Below are positions 53,454-62,133 of a stretch of DNA of 64,000 nucleotides, piece by piece; positions within the stretch are counted from its first letter, which is position 1; every line of letters starts with the position of its first letter. Source of the DNA: JAVBQJ01 sp031549115. GTDB taxonomy: Bacteria; Verrucomicrobiota; Lentisphaeria; Victivallales; Victivallaceae. A program made the position numbers and the translations under genes. Location: positions 37,395 through 101,394 of the forward strand of contig JAVBQJ010000010.1 in the NCBI GenBank assembly GCA_031549115.1, given 5' to 3'. The notes under the pieces were generated by a model. The model saw only the letters and a program-made list of their open reading frames with translations. It made no database searches and had not been told where the DNA came from.

Positions 53454-53690
53454 TAGAGCCGCGAAGCGGCGGTTCTGCACTCCGTCATACGGAGGCGCCG
53501 GTCCAGCGGGCGAATACCGCTGGTCGCCCCAGGCGCGCAGCGCCTCGAAAGGGGCGAAATCCTAAGTAAGGATCGCCGGGAGGCGATCCGGAGCTTCCCG
53601 AGGTAGCGATGGTGTAGATCGGATTGGAAGCGTGAGCGACAATCCGATCTACACACAGAGCGAACGAGGCGTCGCATTTGCGGCGGACAG
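53454..53690 (+). repeat. Structured dispersed repeat RE1, copy C
   Basis: The same element as 2826-3126 but without the 3' extension. The 15-bp stem reads GTGTAGATCGGATTG and differs from copies A and B at pairs 4 and 9 while staying perfectly paired. CCAGCGG/CCGCTGG replaces CCAGCAG/CTGCTGG, also compensated. It starts 30 bases after the glycyl radical enzyme stop, in the same orientation, and fills the gap before the SDR gene. Confidence 0.85.
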
Positions 53691-53723
53691 AAAACCTACG
53701 ACAGAATGTGGAGACGAAAAAGA

Positions 53724-54455
53724 ATGAAGCAGGATTTGAGCGGTAAAGTTGTCATGATCACCGGCGCCGGCGGCGGAATCGGCCGCGCCACCGCCGTCAA
53801 ACTGGCGCAGGACAAAATGAAGGTGGTTTTGTTCGGCGGCAATAACGTTGAAAAATTGCAGGAAACCGCGGAAATCGTCGGCAAGTACACCGATTGGCTG
53901 ATGCTTCCGGGGGACTTGAACGACCTGGATTTTATGGATACGGGCCTGGCGCGGGTCATTGCCGAATTCGGTCAGGTCGACGTCCTGATCAACAATGCCG
54001 GAATGGCGCTGAGCTGCCCGTTTTCCGAGGTCACTACTGAGCAGTTCGATAAAATCATGAATATCAACGTGCGAACACCGTTCTTCCTGACGCAGAAAGT
54101 AATTCCCCATTTGAAAAAATCCACCTGTGCGAGCATCATCAACTTATCCTCGGCGATGGGACACGTGGGGTATCCATTGCAAAGCGCTTATGTGGCGTCG
54201 AAACATGCGATTCTGGGATTCACGAAAAGCCTGGCCGGCGAGTATTACAAGGACAATATCCGGGTACACGCCATTTGCCCGGGCGGCGTGTATACCGATA
54301 TGGTGAAAGTCGCGCGCCCCGATCTAACCTCCGAAGGGATGATCATGCCCGAAGAAATCGCCGAAATCGTCTACTTTTTCCTCTCCAACCGCGGCAACGG
54401 CGTCGTCGATGAAATCATCGTCCACCGCGTCAACAAAGAACCGTTTCTGATCTGA
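53724..54455 (+). CDS. Short-chain dehydrogenase/reductase
   Basis: 243 aa from the ATG at 53724 (GGAGACG upstream). Classical SDR: cofactor loop TGAGGGIG (13-20), NNAG (90-93), catalytic Ser about 142-143 and Tyr156-xxx-Lys160 in SAYVASK. Reductase of a small alcohol, aldehyde or ketone using NAD(P). It is downstream of the glycyl radical enzyme, separated by repeat RE1 copy C. It could handle the aldehyde made by a diol dehydratase; this link is inferred from position. Confidence 0.85.
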   Translation: MKQDLSGKVVMITGAGGGIGRATAVKLAQDKMKVVLFGGNNVEKLQETAEIVGKYTDWLMLPGDLNDLDFMDTGLARVIAEFGQVDVLINNAGMALSCPFSEVTTEQFDKIMNINVRTPFFLTQKVIPHLKKSTCASIINLSSAMGHVGYPLQSAYVASKHAILGFTKSLAGEYYKDNIRVHAICPGGVYTDMVKVARPDLTSEGMIMPEEIAEIVYFFLSNRGNGVVDEIIVHRVNKEPFLI

Positions 54456-54470
54456 CGTAAATAACGCCTT

Positions 54471-54633
54471 ATACCAATGAGCAATCGAAAGGTTAGTAAC
54501 CCGCCGCCGGTATTGTGGAGCGGGAATTTGGTTTGATGAGCTTGCCGCTACCAGAGGTAACGGCAACGAGTCAAGCCGAATTCCAGCCCGCAAGACCAAG
54601 GTGGTTACAAGCTTTATGATTGCGAATTGGTAT
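54471..54633 (+). repeat. MITE-like element RE2, copy 2
   Basis: 163 bases, a match to 37413-37575, with ATACCAAT and ATTGGTAT at its ends and extended imperfect inverted repeats of about 30 bases. Outside it TAACGCCTTA (54462-54471) and TAAGGCGTTA (54651-54660) form a second inverted pair, which may be an older or nested boundary. It lies between the convergent SDR and GH130 genes. Confidence 0.8.
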
Positions 54634-54666
54634 TACGTTCCATTGGTGCGTAAGGCGTTATGGCAT

Positions 54667-55617
54667 TCAGAGCTTTCCGGGCATGAGCCGATAGTCGCCG
54701 TAACAGGAGCGTATCAGCTCCGCCAGCGGCATTTCGGCCAGCCCGATGCAGGTGTCCGCCGCTCCATAATAAATGCGCACCATGCCGGAATCGTCCACCA
54801 GAGCGTTGCAGGTGAAAACCACATTGGCCACCCGCCCGTCCCGCTCGTAGGGCAATTGCGGAAACAGGACCGGATATTTCCCGCGCGCCACCACCTGCCA
54901 CGGCTCCCGGGCATCCAGAATGGCCGGGAACAGTGAGTAAATCGAACCGTCGCAGGATTCCGCCACTCCGTGATAGAGGATCAGCCACCCCTCGGGAATC
55001 CGGATCGGCGGCGCTCCCGCGCCCAACTTCAAACCGTCCCAGTGCGACGGGCGCGCCTTCATCACCGGACGCGCGCCGCCCCAATGGATCAGATCCGGCG
55101 AAAACGACATCCACATATCGCACGGCGAGTGTTCGCCGCCGCCGAACGGCCGGTCCAGACGGCAATACCGGCCGTCGATTTTTTCCGGGAACAGCGCACC
55201 GTTGCGGTTGTTGATCTCCGAAGCGGCCGCAATGCGCGAATAGGTGACGAAATCGTGCGTCGAAACGATGCCGATGCGAGTGCCGAGGGCATTGTTGTGA
55301 CTGCCGTAGAGAATGATATATGCGTCGCCGATCCGGGTGATCCGGGGATCGTAGGCGCCGTTTTCCTCCCAGTCGGGCGCAGACTCCGGCCAGGCCGCCG
55401 GTTCGGGGTCGAATTGAAAGTGGACGCCGTCGCGGCTGCGCGCCGGCCACAGCACGATGCCACCTTCGCGGTGAAAGACGTCCACCAGCAGCAGCGTTTC
55501 ATCTCCGAAGCGGACGGCACCGGGATTCAACAGGTAAAAACCGGCATTTCCCGGCAAGTCGCCGACAGTCAGGATCGGATTGGCTGCGTGGCGGCGGAAT
55601 TCAGGATAGGAGATCAT
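54667..55617 (-). CDS. GH130-like beta-mannoside phosphorylase/hydrolase
   Basis: 316 aa, the usual length for GH130, a five-bladed propeller. Visible signatures are NPILT at the start, NPGAVRFGDETLLLVDVFHREGG, the catalytic Asp in AYDPRIT (Asp90), GALFPEKIDGRYCRLDRP, LGAGAPPIRIPEGWLILYHGV, and the closing VVFTCNALVDDSG and YYGAADTCIGLA. GH130 enzymes release mannose-1-phosphate or mannose from beta-mannosides in the cytoplasm. It is the last gene of operon 4, 24 bases after the transporter. Phosphorylase versus hydrolase is not settled. Confidence 0.85.
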   Translation of the reverse strand: MISYPEFRRHAANPILTVGDLPGNAGFYLLNPGAVRFGDETLLLVDVFHREGGIVLWPARSRDGVHFQFDPEPAAWPESAPDWEENGAYDPRITRIGDAYIILYGSHNNALGTRIGIVSTHDFVTYSRIAAASEINNRNGALFPEKIDGRYCRLDRPFGGGEHSPCDMWMSFSPDLIHWGGARPVMKARPSHWDGLKLGAGAPPIRIPEGWLILYHGVAESCDGSIYSLFPAILDAREPWQVVARGKYPVLFPQLPYERDGRVANVVFTCNALVDDSGMVRIYYGAADTCIGLAEMPLAELIRSCYGDYRLMPGKL

Positions 55618-55641
55618 GATGGGGATTCTTCGTTGTTGGAG

Positions 55642-57036
55642 TTATGGTTGTTTTTTTGCCAGGCGTTCTTTCGCCTGCTTCAACGCCGCTTCCGAGAGCG
55701 GGTATTTCCAGATCAGCGCCGCGCCGGCGAACATCCCCAGCGCAGGCAGCACGGCGCACAAGAGCCGCATCCATACAAAGGTCCGGGCCGACTGCGCGCA
55801 GCCGTCTTCGCTGCGGAAGCCGGTGGCCATCACCAGAATTCCGGAGAATGCCATTGCTACACTGATCCCGACCTTGGTGAACCAGGTATTCATGGCGGCA
55901 AACATCGCCTCGCGGCGTACGCCGTGCTCCAATTCGTCCAAATCGCAGATATCCGCGATCATCGAATTCATGAACAACAGCACCGCCATCATCGCCGGCC
56001 CCAGAAACGCCGATACCGCCAGCTGCCAGTACGGGTGTTCCGGCACCAGCAAAAACCAGTTGCTCAAACACGCCGTCCCCGCCAGCAGCAGCGCACCGCA
56101 GAATATCTGCCGTTTGCCGAAACGGTTGCCCAGATATACCGCCAGCGGCAGCGCCGCCAGCGCCAGGAGCTTCCAGACGCTGCCGCCGATTCCGGTCAGC
56201 ACCCCGACCGCCTTTTCGCTGCCGTCGAAGATATAATAGACGTTCAGATAAAATGTCAGCGCCCCGGTCGCGAAAAAGCCGAAAAACATGCACATCACCG
56301 CCAGCGCCACCCGCAGAAACATCCGGTTCCCGAGCGTGACCCGCAGGCTTTTCAGCAGCGGAGTCTTCTCCATGCCGGCCGGTCCGGGCGGCTCCGTTCC
56401 CCGCTCATTGCAGAAGCAGACCGGAATCAGACAGAAAATCAGATACCCGGCGGCGATAATCGCGCTCAACACCTGCGCTCCTTCGACCGTCGAAGCGAAG
56501 CAGCTCATGGTGATGAACGAATACGACCACGGGATCACGAACCCGCCGACAATGTCCACCATCGAACGGTAGGCAAACAGATTCGTCCGCTCCCTGTAAC
56601 CCGAAGCCATCCCGTACCCCAGCGCGGTGAACGGCACCAGAAACATCGTGGTCCCGAGATAATACACGCAGGAAAGGATGACCAGGTAGGCGAACATCGC
56701 ATAAATTCCCCACGCCGGCGGCACCGTCCAGATACCGATCAGCGCCGCTCCGCCCAGAAGCGCCCCGGCCAGCATGAACGGCTTGCGCCGCCCCCAGCGC
56801 GAACGGAAGTTATCCGACCAACCGCCGATGGCGGGGTCGGTGATTGCGTCGAACAGCCGCGGCATGGCAATGGCATAACCGAGCAGATCCAGCGGCATCT
56901 TCAACGCGATGTTGTAAACCGGGGTGATGATGGTCCCGAGAAAGTTGTTCATGTACAGGTCGTTGACCTGGCCAAGGCCGTAGGCGATCTTTTCCCGGAA
57001 ACGCAGCGGCGCCGGTTCGGTGTGAGCTTCCTTCAT
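55642..57036 (-). CDS. GPH/melibiose-type sugar symporter
   Basis: 464 aa with about twelve hydrophobic segments. Hallmarks of the glycoside-pentoside-hexuronide family are YGLGQVNDLYMNNFLG near the N-terminus and DAITDPAIGGWSDNFRSR then WGRRKPFM after TM2. It imports a glycoside with sodium or a proton, inner membrane. Its ATG overlaps the preceding stop (ATGA), so it is coupled to the 990-aa GH-like protein and likely imports its product for the GH130-like enzyme. Confidence 0.88.
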   Translation of the reverse strand: MKEAHTEPAPLRFREKIAYGLGQVNDLYMNNFLGTIITPVYNIALKMPLDLLGYAIAMPRLFDAITDPAIGGWSDNFRSRWGRRKPFMLAGALLGGAALIGIWTVPPAWGIYAMFAYLVILSCVYYLGTTMFLVPFTALGYGMASGYRERTNLFAYRSMVDIVGGFVIPWSYSFITMSCFASTVEGAQVLSAIIAAGYLIFCLIPVCFCNERGTEPPGPAGMEKTPLLKSLRVTLGNRMFLRVALAVMCMFFGFFATGALTFYLNVYYIFDGSEKAVGVLTGIGGSVWKLLALAALPLAVYLGNRFGKRQIFCGALLLAGTACLSNWFLLVPEHPYWQLAVSAFLGPAMMAVLLFMNSMIADICDLDELEHGVRREAMFAAMNTWFTKVGISVAMAFSGILVMATGFRSEDGCAQSARTFVWMRLLCAVLPALGMFAGAALIWKYPLSEAALKQAKERLAKKQP

Positions 57037-60005
57037 GGCTTCACCGTCAACCGATAGGACCAGACTTCCGGATCGCGGTGAAAAATACGCAACCCGCCAT
57101 CGCGCAATTCCACCTCGTCGCCGGTGCTTCCGGCGATTTCCCGGCCGTCGGCGTCAAGCGCGACCGCTCCGGCAATCCGCCCCGGCGCGAAGTCCGGGCC
57201 GATTTCAACCGAACCCGCCCGGCCGCGCGGGAAAAAACGCAACCGCCAGGCCCCCTCCTCCGGTTCCAACGCAACCGCGGTATCGGTGGCAATGGCGCCG
57301 CGCCGGACGGTTTGGCCGTTGTTGTGCAGCACCGGCGCTCCGCCCTCGTTCCGGCCATGGTACGAGCTCCCCTGCGGCTCCAGCGCCCAATCGTAATTAC
57401 GGGAATTCAGGTAATAACCGGCGGGGGAGCCCCAGTAATCCAGATAAACGCCGGCGCGGCAATTGCTTTCGGCCTGAAAGCCCGGTCCTTCGGCGTAGAA
57501 GCTCAACGGCGCGAGCGTCAAATCCGGCCGCACCTCCCACGGCCCCTTCGCGAAATTCAAATAGCTCACGCTGCCGTCGGCGAAGCGCTCCTCCAAGCGT
57601 TGCGATTGGGAGCGGGGCAGCAGCACCGCCTGGCTGGAGGTCATCCTGACATTCTCCGGCGTATAGTAGTAAATGGCGGCGACCGGTTGATCGGCCAGCC
57701 GTTCCACCAGCTTGCGGCGCTGGTAATAGAGCGTAGCGGCCGGAAGTATCTTGCGCTTCATCTTGTCATCCACCGTGGGCGAGGTCAGAAACGCGGTTTC
57801 ATGCAATGCGTAACGGGCATATTCCAGCGGCAGCAGCGGCGCCAATTCCCAATCATGCTGGTAACCGCGCGGATTCCAGCGTTCGAAATATCCCGCGCCG
57901 TGATTGGTCGCCAGCGGACGGATCTTCAGCAGTTGAAAATCGACGATCAGCGAATTGTCGTGCGTCGTCGCCCCCATCACCGCGTCGATCCGCCCGGAAT
58001 GCACCCAGCTGCTCAACGGCGAGGACTCTCCATAGACCGGCCCGTCGAAGTTGTCGCGCGCCAGCTGCCAGAGCGCGTTGTTCGGCCCCAGCGTCCCGGC
58101 GGTCATCGCCGCCTGCGGCACCCCGGCGCGAAAGTCGATCCGCCACCACGGCAAATGTGCGCTGTGCACATCCAGATAACCGGCATTCGGAGCAAGTTTT
58201 TCACGGATAAGCTGCATATTGGGGGAAGCGTACTTCAAAATCTTCGAAGGTGCGATTTCGTTGGAATCGGCCCAGGCCGCCTGCGGTTTGCCGTCGGCGC
58301 AGAGCATCAGATCGTCGGGGTTCCATTGCGGCGAGTCCGGATAAAAATCCTTGTAATTATCATGCAGCGCAATGCGCATACCCCAACCTTTGGCACGCGC
58401 AATCACCGCGCGCAAGGTCTCTTCGCCGCCGCGCGCCGCGGAGGGCGGCATGATGTCGGGCAACTGGCGGTCGAATCCGGCCCGCTGCCAACGGTGCACC
58501 AGCACCACCAGTTGATCCATCCCGTAACGATGGTAGGTCTCCAACAATTCGCCCAGCTCGTCGAAGTGCCCGTACCAGTACTCCAGCACCATCCGCGAAG
58601 CCAATTCCCGGCGGTACGGCGAAGTCGGATTCGGGATCGAAGGGAGAACCTTGGCCAGCGTGTCGGCCACGGTAATGGCGATCATGTCGCGCAACGGCGC
58701 GACGGTCCGGCCGTCCAGTGTCGAAGCGTAGTGAATCACCGGTGACGGCGCGGTGCTGTTGGTCTGCGTCCAATCGGCCTGATACGAGTAGAAATACTTC
58801 GCTTGCGGCAGGTAGCCGCCATCGCCGCCGAAGCCGAAGAAGGCGATGTTGTCGTCGTAACGGAAGTTGGTGTCGTCGCCGTCGGCGATCCGGTGCAGCC
58901 CCTCCGGCCGCGGCTTGCGGATCCGCAGCGGCACGCCGGCTTGATCCGAAGCGAATTCCAGACACAAGGAACCGCCGGACAAATAGAGCTTCACCGCCAC
59001 GTCCAGCGTATGCAATGCATTCGACCAGCGGTAGCCGGCGATCAGCGTGTCGCCTTCGATCCGGGTATTCAGGAGCGTTTCCACAGCCGGAGCGCCGCCA
59101 AGCTCGGGCGCCATCGCCGTTGTCGCCGCCACCGCGGGACCGCCGTTGACCGCGGCGCGCAGCGCCGCCAGCCCTGCGGCGGGGGTGAAGGAATACTCAT
59201 ATTGCGTGCCGTCGACCCGATTACGCCAGACGGCGACACCGTCATGCCAGGCCAGCGACGCCGAGCCCGCCGGGCACTGCGGAGCGACGTTGTCGCGTTG
59301 TTCTCCAAGGAGCAGCGAAAAGTCACTTTCGACCACGGGCGGCAACGCCAGATCGGTACGGCGCGGCGCGGCAATCCATGCCAGATTGTCGATCGCAAAG
59401 CCGTCGCTGGTACCGGGAACCAGGTTCAGACGGGAAAAGACGATTTCGGCGACGCGCGACAGCTCATCGCCGGCGCGGCAGACGGCAAAGTAATCCTGCC
59501 AGGTGCCGTTCTGCTCCGGATCGGACTGCCCATGCACCAGATATTCGGCCAGGGTGTCGCCCTCCTCGCCCAGGAACGCGATCCGCAGCGATCCGGTTGC
59601 GAAGCAAACGCCGACCCCGGCGGCCTCCACCGGCTCGAGGAAGCGTACCGTCGCGGTGACTTCGCCGTTGCGCCCGGCCGCCTTCAACGAGCGCGGTGCC
59701 GAGAGTAGATAATCGGCCGCGCCGGAAACGGAAAAACCGGTCAGCCGCAGCTGTTGACTTTGGTTCCGCGCCTTCACCGCCTCCACCGTGGTACAACCGG
59801 CGAATTCGGGTTCGTCGAAGGTGAGATGCGAGCCATCCCGGAACATCGTCTCCCACTCGCCAGCCTCCACGCCCAGAAAGACGTCGGGGCGGTCGTGAAA
59901 TGTTGCGGTCGGCGCGCCGAACCCCGGAAGCGTGACTTCCTCCGCCGATACGGTGCGGGCAAAGAGGGCGGCGCCGCAGATCGCCGCAAGTAAACAGAGT
60001 CTCAT
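57033..60005 (-). CDS. Large secreted glycoside hydrolase-like protein (family not assigned)
   Basis: 990 aa from the ATG at 60005 (GAGGGTATTGGAACG upstream). Signal peptide over residues 1-22 (ends TVSA). The N-terminal 200 residues look like a beta-sandwich. A TIM-barrel region begins near 460: MVLEYWYGHFDELGELLETY, GMDQLVVLVHRWQRAG, RIALHDNYKDFYPDS, LDVHSAHLPWWRIDF and GPVYGESSPLSSWVHSG. The last holds a Glu in a position like a catalytic acid. It is broadly like GH101/DUF5696-type proteins, but I do not assign a family. Extracytoplasmic, third gene of operon 4. Confidence 0.7.
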   Translation of the reverse strand: MRLCLLAAICGAALFARTVSAEEVTLPGFGAPTATFHDRPDVFLGVEAGEWETMFRDGSHLTFDEPEFAGCTTVEAVKARNQSQQLRLTGFSVSGAADYLLSAPRSLKAAGRNGEVTATVRFLEPVEAAGVGVCFATGSLRIAFLGEEGDTLAEYLVHGQSDPEQNGTWQDYFAVCRAGDELSRVAEIVFSRLNLVPGTSDGFAIDNLAWIAAPRRTDLALPPVVESDFSLLLGEQRDNVAPQCPAGSASLAWHDGVAVWRNRVDGTQYEYSFTPAAGLAALRAAVNGGPAVAATTAMAPELGGAPAVETLLNTRIEGDTLIAGYRWSNALHTLDVAVKLYLSGGSLCLEFASDQAGVPLRIRKPRPEGLHRIADGDDTNFRYDDNIAFFGFGGDGGYLPQAKYFYSYQADWTQTNSTAPSPVIHYASTLDGRTVAPLRDMIAITVADTLAKVLPSIPNPTSPYRRELASRMVLEYWYGHFDELGELLETYHRYGMDQLVVLVHRWQRAGFDRQLPDIMPPSAARGGEETLRAVIARAKGWGMRIALHDNYKDFYPDSPQWNPDDLMLCADGKPQAAWADSNEIAPSKILKYASPNMQLIREKLAPNAGYLDVHSAHLPWWRIDFRAGVPQAAMTAGTLGPNNALWQLARDNFDGPVYGESSPLSSWVHSGRIDAVMGATTHDNSLIVDFQLLKIRPLATNHGAGYFERWNPRGYQHDWELAPLLPLEYARYALHETAFLTSPTVDDKMKRKILPAATLYYQRRKLVERLADQPVAAIYYYTPENVRMTSSQAVLLPRSQSQRLEERFADGSVSYLNFAKGPWEVRPDLTLAPLSFYAEGPGFQAESNCRAGVYLDYWGSPAGYYLNSRNYDWALEPQGSSYHGRNEGGAPVLHNNGQTVRRGAIATDTAVALEPEEGAWRLRFFPRGRAGSVEIGPDFAPGRIAGAVALDADGREIAGSTGDEVELRDGGLRIFHRDPEVWSYRLTVKP

Positions 60006-60034
60006 CGTTCCAATACCCTCACATCTTGTATTTC

Positions 60035-60736
60035 TTACCAACCCCAGAGGTCATCGATCGAATAACGGATTTCGGCGGTGGCAAAGGCCTTCTCCTGACT
60101 GACGGCGGCGGCGTGGCCGTCGCCGAAAACCACGTTGGAGCCGTTGGAGTGACGGCGCATGCCGCCATTGACCACGCCGGCGCTGGCGGAATTTTCCGCC
60201 CATTCGCGGTCATTGGCGTTCGCCAGCCGGGAGCGCAGCGCGGTGGAAAAGCCGAGCAAAATGGTGGTGGAGCCGTCGCCCGCCAGCACCGAGGAGGAAG
60301 GAATCTTCCAGGAGTTCATCGGCGGCTTTTCGTCATGCATGTAGCTGTTCAAGTAGCCGTTGATACCGTAGCCGACCGGCAAATAAGCATCGGCCTTCCA
60401 CTCGATGATCTTCAAATAGCCGCTGGAGTCCGATGGGCAGTTGAACAACGCCTGCCCGACATATTGATGATGCACCAGAAGACCCATCCACGTGGCGTAA
60501 TCCGAAACGAACCAGAGTCCGACATTCCCGGCGGTATCCGCGGTCGGAACCCGGTTGCCGGTATCGTCGTCGGCATACATGATGCAGGCGGTGCCGACCT
60601 GTTTGAGGTTGCTCAGGCATTTGACCGATTGCGCCGCCGCGCGGGCCTTGGACAGCGCCGGCAACAGCATACTGGCTAAAATCGCTATAATAGCGATAAC
60701 TACCAAAAGCTCTATAAGTGTAAAATATTTTCTCAT
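60035..60736 (-). CDS. Prepilin-like protein with H-X9-DG motif (operon 4)
   Basis: 233 aa from the ATG at 60736 (GAAAGGAAGG upstream); the in-frame ATG at 60754 has no ribosome site. N-terminus MRKY then FTLIELLVVIAIIAIL with Glu at +5 and MLPALSKARAAAQ. The residue before F5 is Tyr. H-X9-DG near the end (RHSNGSNVVFGDG). Located 38 bases after the LacI-3 stop and directly before the GH-like gene. The first 36 residues match the three other copies nearly exactly while the rest does not. Confidence 0.85.
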   Translation of the reverse strand: MRKYFTLIELLVVIAIIAILASMLLPALSKARAAAQSVKCLSNLKQVGTACIMYADDDTGNRVPTADTAGNVGLWFVSDYATWMGLLVHHQYVGQALFNCPSDSSGYLKIIEWKADAYLPVGYGINGYLNSYMHDEKPPMNSWKIPSSSVLAGDGSTTILLGFSTALRSRLANANDREWAENSASAGVVNGGMRRHSNGSNVVFGDGHAAAVSQEKAFATAEIRYSIDDLWGW

Positions 60737-60774
60737 CGTCGCCCTTCCTTTCATCTGGTTTGTTCGGTTGCTTT

Positions 60775-61818
60775 TTATCGGTTTTGTTTCATGAACGCTT
60801 CCGTGCCGGGAGCCGGAGCGGTACTGCCGCGCGCAATGATTTCGCCTTTGAGATTGACGAACTTTTCCGGCTGGACCGGCGTGAGTTTGCGGATCAGCCG
60901 GTGAACCTGCCGCGCGGCCAGCGCGCCGACCGCTTTCACCGGTACGGAAACGGAACTCAGCGCCGGAGTCAGATACGCCATCAATGGAAAATCATCGCAG
61001 GACAATAGCGAGATATCCTGCGGCACGCGGATATTCCGCTCCTGCAGGCGGTGCATCATGCTCAGCGACGGTTCCAGGCCGGTCGCAAAAACCGCGGTCA
61101 AGCCGGGCTGACGCTCCAGCAGCTCGTCGATCCCGCGCGCGCCGACCTGCAGCCCGACCATTCCCGGATAGTCTTCGCTGCGGACCACCGCGGCCCGGGG
61201 GTAAACGCTCAGAAATCCTTCCAGCCGCTTGCACCCGGCCGGGGAGTCGGACGGCTCCACGATGACACCGACCTTCTCATGGCCCAACGAACGCAGATAT
61301 TCGCCGGCGAGCATGCCGACATGCGCAAAATCGCAAGTGACCGCTTTCGTTTCGTCCGGAGCGTCGCCGTTGACCACGTAGTACGGAAAATTGTTCTTTT
61401 CCAGGGCTTCGAGATATTCGCTGTCGTTGTTGCTGCGCACCACCACCACACCGTCAAGGTCGCGACGACAGAGCTCCTTCACCATGTCGCTGCGATTCCA
61501 TTCGTCGGCGGAACCGACCATCACATTCATCGCGATGCCCTCGTCGTGACAATATTCGGCCACACCTTCGAGAATGCCGCTCAGGTAGTTGTTGAAATCC
61601 AGAGGATCGTGCCGGTAGTGCTGAATGAGTACGCCCAGACAGGTGACATGCTGCCGTACCGTTCGCGGCCGGAAGTTCATCCGCGTCGCCAGCGCCTGAA
61701 TATTGCGGCGCATTTCACTGGAAACCTCCGGTGAATTGTTCAAGGCCTTGCTGACCGTGGAAGGCGCCACATTCGCCAGCTTGCTCAGCGTATAGATACT
61801 GGGTTTTTCGCTTGTCAT
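60775..61818 (-). CDS. LacI-family transcriptional regulator (LacI-3)
   Basis: 347 aa from the ATG at 61818; a longer frame to 62004 runs through the promoter and is rejected. HTH STLSKLANVAPSTVSKAL-like segment (residues about 7-26), MNFRPRTVRQ hinge, then the sugar-sensing domain (VAPS-independent: YYVVNGDAPDETKAVTCDF, IRVPQDISLLSCDDFPLMAYLTPAL). It leads operon 4 directly and would be transcribed with it. A clear palindromic operator was not found, unlike for LacI-1 and LacI-2. Confidence 0.85.
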   Translation of the reverse strand: MTSEKPSIYTLSKLANVAPSTVSKALNNSPEVSSEMRRNIQALATRMNFRPRTVRQHVTCLGVLIQHYRHDPLDFNNYLSGILEGVAEYCHDEGIAMNVMVGSADEWNRSDMVKELCRRDLDGVVVVRSNNDSEYLEALEKNNFPYYVVNGDAPDETKAVTCDFAHVGMLAGEYLRSLGHEKVGVIVEPSDSPAGCKRLEGFLSVYPRAAVVRSEDYPGMVGLQVGARGIDELLERQPGLTAVFATGLEPSLSMMHRLQERNIRVPQDISLLSCDDFPLMAYLTPALSSVSVPVKAVGALAARQVHRLIRKLTPVQPEKFVNLKGEIIARGSTAPAPGTEAFMKQNR

Positions 61819-61857
61819 TGCAACTTTTCGATTTTGTTTCGTAATGTTTCTAAAGCT

Positions 61858-61886
61858 ATTATAGATCATTTCCGTCGAAAAGTCAA
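61858..61886 (-). promoter_or_regulatory. Promoter of LacI-3/operon 4
   Basis: Minus strand TTGACT (61886-61881), 17-base spacer, TATAAT (61863-61858). GAAAC occurs twice, 10 bases apart (GAAACATTACGAAAC), just downstream and could be the binding site. The divergent gap 61819-62133 (315 bases) otherwise holds only AT-rich DNA and the weak SD of the 62134 gene. Confidence 0.7.
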
Positions 61887-62133
61887 CCCCCGGCGCGAAA
61901 AAAGTTTTATTTTTTTCATTTGACGACGCCAAATCCCGGTCACCGGGCGAATCCGTCGCTTTTATCGCCGATTTGTTCCCCCGAACCCATTTCCGGATAG
62001 ACAAAACGACAAACCCATGCTACTTTACCATGTGTCTGCAGACCCTTTCTGTTGCGTTTTTGAGCAGATGCAAAGATGCCCTTTGTCAAACAACACGTGC
62101 ATACACTGAAACATCAACCATCGGCAGGTCGTC

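Noticed and set aside
61819..61857. Palindromic operator for LacI-3
   Set aside because: Only a direct repeat of GAAAC was found; no palindrome with a central CG like those of LacI-1 and LacI-2.
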